Origin: Sporocytophaga sp.
GTDB lineage: Bacteria > Bacteroidota > Bacteroidia > Cytophagales > Cytophagaceae
Reading direction: 5' to 3'
Length of the DNA: 64,000 nt
NCBI RefSeq assembly: GCF_017745095.1
Contig: NZ_JAGHZZ010000010.1
Span: 82,997-146,996, forward strand
The notes under the pieces are model-generated. The model worked only from the letters and a program-made list of their open reading frames with translations, searched no databases and was not told the DNA's origin. Position numbers and translations under genes: made by a program. This document shows positions 12,401 through 18,487 of the stretch, in pieces (the stretch's first letter is position 1; every line of letters starts with the position of its first letter).

Positions 12401-13301
12401 GATGACCTGGAATTCCATTCAAATCAAGGAAGATTTGGGCAAAACCGGGTTTGTCTACAAACACATTTAAACAAAAGTTTGTAGGTGGGCAACCTGAAAC
12501 TGTTGTTGGAGCTGTAATTTTACCAAACTGACCTGTAGGGAAACAAGATTGATCCGGATCGTTAAGAAATACTTTGTATTTAGGATAGGTTGATGAACCT
12601 ACTTTTGATTGTCTGTCTAAATCAGGATTACCGGTATTTCCTGTACCGGTCATGTTAGCGTTCAATACGAACACATAAGGCTGCATTCCGTTAAAATTCA
12701 GAGAAGTAACAATACCATCATCTGCATATATATACATCAAACCTTTGAACGCATTGGTAAAACTTTTGGTAGACATCATCCAGGATTGAGACCAGATTCT
12801 TCCTTTTATGGGAGTATTGGCAGCAGATGCTACAGTAATATCAAACAAATCAAATTCTCTTCTTGGATTTCCATTAGGAAGTAAAAATTCAATGTAGTAA
12901 TCACCTGTTTTTGTAGGGGTAAAAGACATAGCGTCGTATCCGCTAGTCCCAACAATGGCAGAAGGTCCTGCTACTGCACGATTGTATGAAGAAATATAAC
13001 CAGAGCCAGTATTTGGAACATTAGTCTGGGGGACTACAATAACTCCACTGGAGTCTTTGATTCTAAATTTAACGTCATTATTCGGTTGATTAAAACCGAA
13101 ATATACTTTTTCACCAATGTTACAGATTCGTATATTTAATCTGCTGGTAGTCGGACAACCATATGTTGCAAATGGCGACCATCCAGGATCAAGTACAACA
13201 TATCCGTTATCCGTAGATGCAGGTCTTATCTCTTTTGTACCCTCTGAAAAACCCTGAGTAAAGAAGATAAACGAAAACAAGATCAATAGTGAGAATTTCA
13301 T
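420..13301 (-). CDS. Giant SprB-like repeat adhesin with T9SS type B (gliding motility) C-terminal domain
   Basis: A cell-surface adhesin of about 4,290 residues. I chose the ATG at 13301 because it begins a compact signal peptide (MKFSLLILFSFIFFTQGFS); an in-frame ATG at 13346 would add 15 basic residues. After a non-repetitive N-terminal region of about 450 residues come about 38 tandem units of about 85 residues. Each has an NAGPDQTVCANN-like start, a central W-T/S-G-x-G-x-F core and an LTLTTTGNG-like end. An Ig/PKD-like segment follows, then a C-terminal domain from about residue 4200 with NVFTPG, IFNRWGEIIF, WDG and PxGTYPYII. That is the gliding-motility-associated type B sorting domain. 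By family knowledge such proteins leave through the T9SS with help from PorP/SprF, encoded upstream at 16912-17961. Ligand unknown. Confidence 0.93.
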   Translation of the reverse strand: MKFSLLILFSFIFFTQGFSEGTKEIRPASTDNGYVVLDPGWSPFATYGCPTTSRLNIRICNIGEKVYFGFNQPNNDVKFRIKDSSGVIVVPQTNVPNTGSGYISSYNRAVAGPSAIVGTSGYDAMSFTPTKTGDYYIEFLLPNGNPRREFDLFDITVASAANTPIKGRIWSQSWMMSTKSFTNAFKGLMYIYADDGIVTSLNFNGMQPYVFVLNANMTGTGNTGNPDLDRQSKVGSSTYPKYKVFLNDPDQSCFPTGQFGKITAPTTVSGCPPTNFCLNVFVDKPGFAQIFLDLNGIPGHQPGTKDRAISAVVTPPKTCIPWDGKDGLGNRVTTAVTIRTRTDFYNGLTHIPLYDVEGNPNGYIVNLVRPVTGTPIKLYWDDKNIPAANGSQNLAGCNNPCHQWTWYGSDNTSKDYGNRNTVNTWWYADSTSDVTDNTVPPGIVVDADTRIPDAKDNDSTICGSVGAYTLSGLVQNAGGGMWTTTGTGTFSDVTNMNGTYTPSAADKAAGLVRIILVSTGNGACPSIRDTLTLRFQAIPSVIAGPAVTVCSNNPQVALNGSVQNATGVIWSSSGTGTFTPAATNLVATYIPSPADIASGNVSLTLTSTGNGVCPATQSVTKIVTIEQAPTVNAGPDQTICAGGTATLAASATNYTTITWSGGKGTFSPNNSSLNAVYTPHSSEKSGSITLTLTATKVGCATVTDQVNVIIQPALTVNAGADISVCKNNPTANLSGTSTNATTYTWSGGAGTFSNANALTTTYTSPTSETNAGPVTLTLTASKPGCPSVSDQVQVSFTPSPISTPGSGSTVCANNPNVTLNGSVTGATGGKWTGGCGTFIPNDATLNATYIPCANEVSIGLISLTLTTTGNGTCNAVSNSTLILVEPSPVANAGSDKSVCENKPDIALAGTTTDATSSSWSGGSGLYQPSATDLNITYIPTPNEIASGSVILTLTANRASCNSHSDQVTINFTPAPVVNAGPDQSVCANNVVINLNGTATNANGTIWSGGAGTFTPNASTLNAKYTPTAGEIASGSVTLTLKSTLNGNCNEVEDQVVITITKTPTIDAGTNQTVCANNPAVNLSGKVTIAAGGTWTGGSGTITPNIDSLNIRYVPSAAEIAAGTATLTFTTRGNGNCLPVSDQVSVSITPAPTANAGADKSVCADSPAISLTGSVTVATGGTWSGGMGTFTPNNSTLTTTYQPTVSEINSGSVTLTLTTSGNGICNPVSDQIIISIAPAPTVNAGADQILCGAVSSVTLSGNVTGSTGGVWTTSGTGTFSPNANTLNASYAPSTADKTAGNVTLTLTTTGNGLCQAIKDQVVLSFTTVPTVNAGPDQVVCANDLPIKLAGSGSAANWTGGSGTFTPNANTSNGTYMPSASEITTGTVTLTLTTIASGACPVVSDQVKFTIPPAPTANAGADFVMCGNLTNYKLNGTINNAATGGFWTTTGTGSFTPNASTLSATYTPSTADRTAGSVYLILSTTGTGICSTTRDTMQLTISPTVTVNAGPDQTLCASLTGIQLNGTANNATGITWTTSGTGSFTPNATTLLATYTPSSADTAAKSVTLTITSASTPTCASVTDNVTIQFTPAPVIKAGPDQTLCANVPSVQLAGYKANTTGASWSTSGSGTFSPSFTALNASYIPSEADKGTAVTLTLSSTGSGICNGTSDQVIINLNPTPTVNAGQDQTVCADTAAINLNGAITVASGSLWTSDGTGSFANSNSPITTYIPSAADISKGIVAFTLTTNAAGACSPVSDIVAVIITPAPTVNAGTNRNVCANNATLTLNGSVTVASGGIWSGGTGIFIANSSALNATYNLSASEINNGSVTLTLTTTGNGLCKAKTSQMTISVGASPTVNAGPDQTICEDLMGVTLAGSFTGTSLAGVEWTSSGSGAFFPNQVTPTATYVPSVSDRASGKVRLLLTTTGNGNCNAVVDTMNITITPAPTVNAGADKIVCGNNAEISLYGTVSVATGGYWRSSGTGTFTPDTVSLNASYIPSPLDISGGTVTLTLISSGNGLCKPVSDQLAVTITPAPTVNAGADRTVCANNSKISLNGVVTVATGATWTTTGSGSFSPDPNSLIATYTPSVADNTAGSVKLILSSTGNGDCNAVSDTVNITITPAPTIEAGTNQTICASGTGAPLNGTISVASGGSWKTSGSGTFSPNAFSTVATYVPSANDTISGKVTLTLTTTGNGNCTPVSDSLIVTIQKTPIINAGPDETICADKEFLQQSGSVVNATGATWSTSGSGTFTPDDNTLNAIYNPSVADLSGTSLVLTLTSTGNGACPPASDQKIYTINPVPTVNAGADQSLCANNSNVVLSGVKTIATGVMWTSSGDGTFSPGNTSLSATYIPSADDIAGGSVAITLTTTGNGACNATSDQLNVTLTPAPTITAGPDQTVCANNANIQLSGDYTVATGGIWTTSGTGTFSPSVNDKNAIYKPSAQDKTSGNVTLTFTSTGNGNCSVVTDNMTVTITPAPTVNVGPTINICATTTGVPLNGVITTGATGGIWATGSGDGTFSPSNTDLNATFMPSANQIANGKANLTLTTTGFGNCKSVSANLVINISPLAVVNAGPDVQVCAGAPGIALSGTVKKATGGTWSTSGTGTFVPDPTALNATYVPSAAENVNGSTVQLTLTSTGNGFCTPVTDDMTISFKITPVDAGPDQQFCSNMLPVQLNGSGNGTWSGGLGTFSDSTSLSATYTPTAAEIGTKVQLILTGAALGSCIAGKDTMVIDLLRGPSIDVGTDLSICENNPIANITATYADADGVIWKTEGNGTFSNASSASTVYTASPQDIITGVIRLFATTINTNICRPEADTLTLTFTPAPTVDAGSDITSCANVGAINIKGTVTGATGGSWSIVSGSGTFANAALVSTSYTPSPADISNGSVTLRLTSNPTDNCSTVYDDLVINIGTAPTVDAGNDETICADANHIVLNGSVQIASGGHWTTSGTGIFSPNDNTLNATYIPSADDINNLGVTLTLTTTGNGTCTPVSEDKVVTINPAPTVNAGPSQTVCADNTAITLSGNRTVALGSIWSSTSGGSFADPNSLNTTYTPTAAEKAAGSINLTLTTTNNGLCHEVSSTVSILITPIPVVNAGLDQSACVDVNSYQLAGKVKNAPAGIWTTSGSGSFDDANALNAIYTPSSTDKTNGSVTLTFASAGNPLCNVVSDQLVLSFTKAPTITAGLDHSICADKDTIHIAGAVTVAAGGKWSSNGDGYFAPSANSLGTVYYLGDADKGQTAVTLSIISTDNGTCNAVTDNLQIDIAPKPVVNAGADQTICAGQANAILSATVLNATGGVWSTTGTGTFANGTSLSTTYIPSPADNEAGGIILTLNSTGNGLCNAVSDFIVINVIPSPSAIVNAGADIITCKDLRSVKLSGYVSNAGGGIWSTSGTGTFTPDINTLNASYTPSLADKATGNFVLTLTTANNGQCSAVSDDMSVTLTPIPVVTAGSYPDICGLAQASIPLNGNVTIATGGIWKSSGSGVFAVDAATLTATYFPSKLDIQNGVVGLTLTSTGNGTCAPVMQTTQVKIIQPPVVDAGTDKSYCSDIVTLVLRGTSQFDNGVTWTGTGTGTFNPNNKVTSIYSPTDADKSIGKVVVKLTAAGKGSCPATSKTSVITILPAPQADAGPDQTTCNILNSYSLNGIHKNSTSGAWFTSGTGSFDDFNKPDAIYFPSDADKTSGSVDLVFITTGNGICKFSQDTMTLYVDKSPIVNAGTAMICAIEDGSQLAGDIKNASGGKWSTSGTGVFAINAADLNAKYYPTMDDFNKGQVVLKLTSFINGACPAVSDSTVLKIDPLPIADAGKDQFVCRGTTIILEAKTSPGITYEWKNKAGTIISTDPVFSITAASDSAITLTVKDYKGCPVLDSINVGVFDFNNSKFDMLDHYCYSDTLIIHSLASGLPAVPGQYQWYRDGVILNSENKSAIAPQSDGLFRVVYEYGNCSTEKTTNVTNPPALTRQPVLGCIGTTLPITIVSDVNNVDYSWITGEQGRDLNSINVPVAADTNYFRATVTDILGCNSSDSVMVIGIERPIINLSDVVSCAGQTVTLVGTPSNMDKFAPFVPDYAWFKENNDMHVNNDSLNVTESALYVVSITLGQCTTNDSAHVLFNALPVSQLPEFTKLCPEYGAKVTLDAGYNVNYMYKWTSINPVSDKDTSKIEVPTPGTYFVLITNKENCSITDTILVRDLCNPRLDVPNVFTPGKHETPENETFRAYGKYVVNYKMMIFNRWGEIIFETGDKDEAWDGYYKGQLMPIGTYPYIITYEGEDPESRGPYKKEGKVTLLK
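1920..11960 (-). repeat. About 38 tandem ~250-bp repeats inside the adhesin gene
   Basis: The protein-level repeat is clear by eye and the count of about 38 comes from the AGxD...C motif at the start of each unit. Units diverge in DNA sequence, length and the cysteine-flanking residues, so this is an old domain array rather than a recent slippage array. Several units share longer identical stretches (ITPAPTVNAGADK-like joins), so recombination between units remains possible. Unit boundaries are approximate. Confidence 0.9.
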
Positions 13302-13525
13302 TCTCTTTTTGATCAATTTGTTCGATTTAAAATCTCCCGGAAACATGTTAGTAGTATTTTGTTTGACAAATTATAGATCCTTCAATATCCTTTTAAATCA
13401 TTTTAATAATTGTGTATGGATAATTACGACACAATTATTACTGCCTTTTACGGAAATCAAAATCTATAGTTGTTTTGTCTAATAAAATATTTATTTAATC
13501 TAATAGTTTTGAGGAGAGAAAAGTC

Positions 13526-13575
13526 AAAAAAAAGTAACAAAAAGTAAAAAAAAGTAAAAAAAATGTAAAAAAAAA
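13526..13575. other. Phased A-tracts (predicted curved DNA)
   Basis: Five runs of 5-9 A residues, broken by GT, GTAAC or TGT, follow each other. The GT steps fall at 13534, 13544, 13554 and 13565, close to one helical turn apart (10, 10 and 11 bases). A-tracts in phase with the helix are known to bend DNA. The tract lies between the terminator of the upstream gene and the adhesin start. On the minus-strand transcript it gives a string of U-runs just after that terminator hairpin. Confidence 0.7.
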
Positions 13576-13608
13576 TTGTGCCCTAATTACTTATATTTAG
13601 GACACAAT
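13567..13608 (-). terminator. Intrinsic terminator after the second TPR/PD40 gene
   Basis: Arms 597-608 and 575-586 (all +13000) form a 12-bp stem with one G-U pair and a 10-base loop. On the minus strand it is followed by nine T residues. The TAA stop codon of the gene ending at 13587 lies in the loop. This suggests that the adhesin downstream is at least partly transcribed from its own promoter. Confidence 0.75.
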
Positions 13609-15209
13609 TTTATATTTTTTTCAATTTCTTCGAATTTTTCAAGATTAGAAAAATTCAAAACGTCAGCACATACATTATAGTTTTGGCTGGTAATTGAGAA
13701 ATTATAATTTCTTCCTTCAGGAAGGATGACGATATATTTGCCAGTGGAACTGTTAGAATTAAAAATTCCGATAATTTCATTGTTCTTGCTATCTAATACC
13801 TTTATAGTTGCATCCAAAGGCCTTGAGGTTAAAGAGTCAGATATGATTCCTTTTAAAACAACTAATTTAGCGGCTTCTTTATATACTTCTGAGTAATATA
13901 TATCACGGTCACCAAAACCTTCAGGACGAGTAGTAGAGAAATAGATTTTTTTACCATCTGCGGTCCAGGAAAAATGCATATCATCATGAGCAGTGCTTAT
14001 CGGGTAACCAATATTCTCTGGTTCACTCCAGCTAAAGGTTGATAAATCAAATTTGGACATGAAGATGTCAAATCCTCCCATACTTTTATGACCATTGGAG
14101 CTGAAATATAATGTTTTACCATCATGGTGAATAAATGGTGCGTCTTCGTCATATGGTGAATTGATTACTCCTCCAAGGTTCATGGGGAGAGCCCATTGGC
14201 CGTTGGGAAGTTTTTTAACGATGTATAAGTCCAGACCTCCAAATCCTCCGGGACGGTTGCTAGAGAAAATCATAAACTTTTCATCAGAGGAAACACTTGC
14301 ACTTGGCTCCCAATTTTTGGTGCAGATTTGAGATGGCAATACTACTGGTTTTGTCCAGTGCATCCCCTTTAATTCACTTACATAAAGGTTTCCCTGTGAG
14401 CTTAAACCAAAATATTCCTTTTCAGATTTATATAGTAAAAGTTTTTGCCCATCGGCTGATAATGAAATACTTGCATCGTGATCTGCTGTATTGATGCTGT
14501 CGCCAATGCTTACAGGAGCACTCCAGCCTGTATCTGTTTTATGAGAAATATAGATATCTTCAAAATACTGACCGTCTATTTTGTCAATATTTCCACCTGT
14601 AGTGGTTGGTCTTCCGGAAGTGAAAATCAATACACTTTCATCAGCAGATAAAATAGGTCCGTGCTCAGGAAAAGGAGAGTTGATAGAACTTCCAAGATTA
14701 GTAATTTTAATATCAAGGGGCTTAGCTATAAGTTCTTTACCGTTGTGGCACATCTCAATATCTCTATAGACCTCTTTCAAAAGAGCCTTATTGCTTTTTT
14801 TCTTTGCAGCTACCAAAAGTGATTTATAGGTTTCATAATTGGTAAGTGCTTTATCAAATTCCAACTGTAAATGATATGCTTTTCCGGTATAATAGTAAAG
14901 TCTGTCCGGATATTTAGATGGTTCTTTCAGACATTTCTCAAAATAGCTAAGTGCTTTTGCCTCTTCAACTTTGTTCAGATAACAAACTCCTAACGGATAA
15001 ATGTATTTAGGGTTATTGGGAAGCAGACTATCAAGATAATGATAAATGGGAAGAGCAAGATAAAACTGTTCATTTATCATCAGTTCTTTTGCATGCGCTT
15101 CAACTTCTTTATATTCTTCTCCAACATGGTTATATTGACCGTTGGTAATAAAGGGGACCAATAAAAATAAATAAATGCTTAATCCCAGAATGTATTTTCG
15201 GCACTTCAT
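13587..15209 (-). CDS. TPR / PD40 beta-propeller protein, PorE-like but without OmpA domain
   Basis: A 540-residue protein with a signal peptide (MKCRKYILGLSIYLFLLVPF). An N-terminal TPR-like region of about 140 residues is followed by WD40-like PD40 repeats with motifs such as LIFTSGRP, FMIFSSNRPGGFGG, LYFSSNGHKSMGGFDIF and IYFSTTRPEGFGDRDIYY. A short carboxypeptidase-regulatory-like beta domain ends it. This order matches PorE-type T9SS periplasmic or outer-membrane proteins, but the protein stops where their peptidoglycan-binding OmpA domain would begin. It is a tandem paralogue of the next gene upstream (15262-16884); many blocks are nearly the same in both. Probably supports assembly or anchoring of the neighbouring PorP/SprF and adhesin; that role is inferred from context. 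Confidence 0.85.
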   Translation of the reverse strand: MKCRKYILGLSIYLFLLVPFITNGQYNHVGEEYKEVEAHAKELMINEQFYLALPIYHYLDSLLPNNPKYIYPLGVCYLNKVEEAKALSYFEKCLKEPSKYPDRLYYYTGKAYHLQLEFDKALTNYETYKSLLVAAKKKSNKALLKEVYRDIEMCHNGKELIAKPLDIKITNLGSSINSPFPEHGPILSADESVLIFTSGRPTTTGGNIDKIDGQYFEDIYISHKTDTGWSAPVSIGDSINTADHDASISLSADGQKLLLYKSEKEYFGLSSQGNLYVSELKGMHWTKPVVLPSQICTKNWEPSASVSSDEKFMIFSSNRPGGFGGLDLYIVKKLPNGQWALPMNLGGVINSPYDEDAPFIHHDGKTLYFSSNGHKSMGGFDIFMSKFDLSTFSWSEPENIGYPISTAHDDMHFSWTADGKKIYFSTTRPEGFGDRDIYYSEVYKEAAKLVVLKGIISDSLTSRPLDATIKVLDSKNNEIIGIFNSNSSTGKYIVILPEGRNYNFSITSQNYNVCADVLNFSNLEKFEEIEKNIKLCPKYK

Positions 15210-15261
15210 TGCTTAAATTCCGATGGTTTTTTTTTAATACCTTAAAATTAACATATTTAAC

Positions 15262-16884
15262 TTAATACTTTTCAAGTATTATATTTTTTTCGAGTTCTGT
15301 TGAATTATTTGATCCGGATAAATCAATATTTTCGGTAATTATCTGAAAATTAATTGATTCAAATGAAATTCTATATTTTTTTCCAGTATGCAATACAGCA
15401 ATATATTTGCCGGTAGTACTATTGGTGGTTACGTTGGTAATTATTTCGTTGGTTTCAGGGTCACTAATTCTGATTAAAGCTTCTAACGGTTTTTGATCCT
15501 TTGCATCTAAGATTTTACCCTTTAAAATCAGAATATTATTGTTATTTTTTTTAATTGATGCGTAATAAATATCCTTGTCACCATATCCTCCTGGCCTTAC
15601 ACTTGAGAAATATATTCTGGTTCCATCGGCAGACCAGCTGAAATAAAGGTCGTCCTGAGCAGTGCTTATAGGATAGCCAACATTTTCCGGGGAAGTCCAT
15701 TGCTTTTTGGTATCATCAAATCTGGTTATAAAAATATCATAACCACCCATAGAACGATGACCTGTAGAGCTGAAATACAATGTTTTACCATCAGGAGAAA
15801 TAAATGGAGAATCTTCATCATAGGGTGTATTAATCACAGGGCCAAGATTCCATGGTTCAGCCCATTCACCATTTGGAAGTTTCTTTATGCTGTAAATATC
15901 TGTTCCTCCAAAACCACCTTGGCGATTGCTCACAAAATAAATTATCCTGTCATCGTCTGGCAGACTTGCAGAAGGCTCCCATCCGGGAGAATTGATATTG
16001 TCTGCCATTCGTTCTGCTTTTTGCCATTGGCCATTTTTATGTTCGGATAAATATAAATCTCCCGATGCAGAAGATAAAAGCTTATCTTTTCCATATCGGT
16101 ATATAATCATCTTTTCACCATTTGGATTAATGCCTTTGCTCGCATCATGTCCAGAAGTATTCAGTTCTGCCATCTGCACAGCAGAAGTCCATCCATTTGA
16201 GGTCTTTTGGGAAATGTAAATATCTTCATAAAAAATGCCATCATCAGTTTTTTGTCCTCCAGTAGTATTTGGTCTGTTAGAAGTGAATATAACCTGCTCT
16301 TCGTCAGCTGTCACAACCGGGCCATAATCAGGATATGGCGAATTAATATCGGGTCCAAGATTAAAAACTTCCAATGGAAGTGGAGCTTTAATCAGCTCTT
16401 TTCCGTTCCTGCACATCTCAATTTGCCTGTTGAGGTTAGCAATGATAGTAACTTTGTTTTTGTCACCTTCTTTATTTACAAACCCTTTATAACGCTCATA
16501 ATATTTTATGGCTTCATCAAATTTATGATTGAGATGATATGCTCTAGCAGCGTAATAGAGTATAGCTTTGGGATATAATGTAGCTTTTTTTAACCCAGCT
16601 TCAAATATAGGAAGAGCTTTATCTTCCTTGTTGTTATAGATATAGCAGACTCCAAGTTTATAGCCGTAGTCCGGAGTGTTTGGCTTAAGGGAATCCAATT
16701 TATAGTATAAAGACTCTGCCAGACTATATTTCTCCAATGAAAAATAATTGCTGGCCTGGTGTTCCAGTGGTTGTAAGTCTTTTCCTGAAACAATTGGCTG
16801 ATTTTTTTGTGCTAAACCAGTAGATAGATAGCTAACAAAACAACCAAGAAGGAAAAGCACTTTAAAATCGAAACTGAATTTCAT
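15262..16884 (-). CDS. TPR / PD40 beta-propeller protein, PorE-like but without OmpA domain (paralogue 1)
   Basis: About 540 residues from the ATG at 16884, which starts a good signal peptide (MKFSFDFKVLFLLGCFVSYL); a possible start at 16908 adds 8 residues. It has TPR-like helices (KYSLAESLYYKLDSL, AYHLNHKFDEAIKYYERY), then PD40 strands with VIFTSNRPNTTGG, IIYFVSNRQGGFGGTDIY, GKTLYFSSTGHRSMGGYDIF and RIYFSSVRPGGYGDKDIYYA. The end is a carboxypeptidase-regulatory-like domain; no OmpA domain follows. It begins just after the PorP/SprF stop at 16912 and is followed 53 bases later by its paralogue, so the three are probably co-transcribed. Confidence 0.85.
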   Translation of the reverse strand: MKFSFDFKVLFLLGCFVSYLSTGLAQKNQPIVSGKDLQPLEHQASNYFSLEKYSLAESLYYKLDSLKPNTPDYGYKLGVCYIYNNKEDKALPIFEAGLKKATLYPKAILYYAARAYHLNHKFDEAIKYYERYKGFVNKEGDKNKVTIIANLNRQIEMCRNGKELIKAPLPLEVFNLGPDINSPYPDYGPVVTADEEQVIFTSNRPNTTGGQKTDDGIFYEDIYISQKTSNGWTSAVQMAELNTSGHDASKGINPNGEKMIIYRYGKDKLLSSASGDLYLSEHKNGQWQKAERMADNINSPGWEPSASLPDDDRIIYFVSNRQGGFGGTDIYSIKKLPNGEWAEPWNLGPVINTPYDEDSPFISPDGKTLYFSSTGHRSMGGYDIFITRFDDTKKQWTSPENVGYPISTAQDDLYFSWSADGTRIYFSSVRPGGYGDKDIYYASIKKNNNNILILKGKILDAKDQKPLEALIRISDPETNEIITNVTTNSTTGKYIAVLHTGKKYRISFESINFQIITENIDLSGSNNSTELEKNIILEKY

Positions 16885-16911
16885 TTGAGAATAAATAAAT
16901 ATGCCCAAGGA

Positions 16912-17961
16912 TTAGAAACTTGGGCATGGCATACGACGCATCGGTTTTTTCTTCTTTAATTTTTTGGTGAATACATAAGTAAGATTAAACTCATGGGATC
17001 CACCGGTTCTTGCTATGGCCAGTTTAGAAACTGTAAAGTCATAACTATAACCGAACTTTAGTCCGACAGCTGTTTTAAATCCAAGAAATATTACAACTGA
17101 CTCATTATTCTGGAACCGGTGTTCATACCTTTTAAATGGTATACCTCTGTACCATCCACCTGCTAGAAACTGATTATAAACTCCGTAAAGACCAAGATCG
17201 AACTGATCAGATTTACCTTGAGATTTATAATTGAATGTAGGAGTAAGACTTATTTCATTGTCCTCATCTGTGTAATATTTTTTCTTATCATTGCTGAAGA
17301 GAAATTTATAACCTCCCAACACAGCAAATTTAGCCGGTAATCTGCTTATATCTCCATAAAAACTTTGATTAGGAGTGTTGATGTGATGTGTTGAAAAACC
17401 TAACCACAGGTTTTTAGAATAAAATACCCCACCTGCAGATATGTCAGCAAATGATTTTCTTGGAACACCTGCATAGTTGTTATTTGGGTCAAAGAATCCC
17501 TGCTCATCATTAAACTGAATAGGAAATCTCAGATCTGCATAGTCTATATACCTCGAAATCATCGCAAGTTGCAAACCAGGTCTGAAGACAAGCTGACTGT
17601 TGATGTGTAACTCATAGCTATATTGAAATCCTATTTCAGTAGAGCTGATCGTATTGGATCCTTGCCAGTCTTTTAATGCATAAACACCAAATCCACTATT
17701 GTATTTTGGTGAGTAAGTGTCGAATGAAGCAAATGATGTAATGTATTTTCCGTCGAGCTTTGGCCACTGTAATCTTTGGTGGATCGTTGCTCTCGGTTGA
17801 TGCACACTTCCTGCAAATGCCGGGCTTATAAACAGGGGTACATTATAAAACTGACTAAATTGAATGTCCTGAGCCAACACCCCCGTATATGTAAAAAATA
17901 AGAGGCACAGCAAAATCCCGCTGACTGTTAACTTATTTTTCATATTGTAAAATTTATTCAT
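16912..17961 (-). CDS. PorP/SprF family type IX secretion-associated outer-membrane protein
   Basis: 349 residues with a signal peptide ending near VLAQ, followed directly by the family hallmark DIQFSQFYNVPLFISPAFAG. Further family signatures are RATIHQRLQWP, GFGVYALKDWQGS and the terminal barrel strand LKFGYSYDFTVSKL. In Flavobacterium, SprF is needed for export of the SprB adhesin, and PorP binds PorE, PorK and PorN. Here it lies upstream of two PorE-like proteins and an SprB-like adhesin with a type B signal, so it is most likely the dedicated partner of that adhesin. A second ATG at 17943 is an equally possible start. Confidence 0.92.
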   Translation of the reverse strand: MNKFYNMKNKLTVSGILLCLLFFTYTGVLAQDIQFSQFYNVPLFISPAFAGSVHQPRATIHQRLQWPKLDGKYITSFASFDTYSPKYNSGFGVYALKDWQGSNTISSTEIGFQYSYELHINSQLVFRPGLQLAMISRYIDYADLRFPIQFNDEQGFFDPNNNYAGVPRKSFADISAGGVFYSKNLWLGFSTHHINTPNQSFYGDISRLPAKFAVLGGYKFLFSNDKKKYYTDEDNEISLTPTFNYKSQGKSDQFDLGLYGVYNQFLAGGWYRGIPFKRYEHRFQNNESVVIFLGFKTAVGLKFGYSYDFTVSKLAIARTGGSHEFNLTYVFTKKLKKKKPMRRMPCPSF

Positions 17962-17974
17962 TCAAGTTAATCTG

Positions 17975-18364
17975 TTAATAAAAACTGAACTTCCCACTGT
18001 TTACTTTGGAATCCTTGTATTTATTGGTTTTATTCAAAGTATTCAGGTATTGGGCCTGAGAGTTTTTTCTCTTAGCCTCATATTTCTTATATTTCCTGGA
18101 TTCCTTTAAATCTTTATGCGCACGGAGTGTAGGGTCTTCAACCTTTTCGTAGGTTGCTGCACTCGGATGATATTTGTTAGATCGGTAATTAGCTTTTACT
18201 TTTTTGTTAGATGATTTTTTACTCTCGGAAGCTACGGCACCCGAAGAAGATGCTTTTTTATGACTCATTTTGTTTTTTCCCCCTGTGATACAGGACGAAA
18301 GAGTCAAGGCAATTAAAATTAAAAGAGTATAAATTTTCCTCATAATTCCGGAATTTGTCTTCAT
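17975..18364 (-). CDS. Small very basic lipoprotein at the head of the T9SS/adhesin cluster
   Basis: 129 residues, or 122 from the ATG at 18343, which is the more typical lipoprotein start. The signal sequence ends in the lipobox LSSC, so the mature protein should be lipid-anchored. The rest is unusually rich in Lys, Ser, Asn and Tyr (RKYKKYEAKRKNSQAQYLN) with no recognisable domain. It ends 13 bases before the PorP/SprF start, so both probably share an mRNA. I do not recognise the family; a structural or cell-envelope role beside PorP/SprF is only a guess from position. Confidence 0.75.
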   Translation of the reverse strand: MKTNSGIMRKIYTLLILIALTLSSCITGGKNKMSHKKASSSGAVASESKKSSNKKVKANYRSNKYHPSAATYEKVEDPTLRAHKDLKESRKYKKYEAKRKNSQAQYLNTLNKTNKYKDSKVNSGKFSFY

Positions 18365-18384
18365 CGAATTTATACGTGGGTTTA

Positions 18385-18417
18385 TTGTAAAAGGATGAAA
18401 AAATAGAAATATTTTTG
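18385..18417 (+). promoter_or_regulatory. Bacteroidota-type promoter for the gene at 18488
   Basis: TTG at 18385-18387 and TATTTTTG at 18410-18417 match the Bacteroidota -33 (TTTG) and -7 (TAnnTTTG) elements, with 22 bases between them. Transcription would begin near 18424. The -7 match is exact; the -33 is only a core match. Confidence 0.5.
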
Positions 18418-18487
18418 TACACAGAAGTGAGGCTTTGTTGTGGATTTTATGGATTACTTCTTAGTTTTGAAATATTTTCAAAACTTT

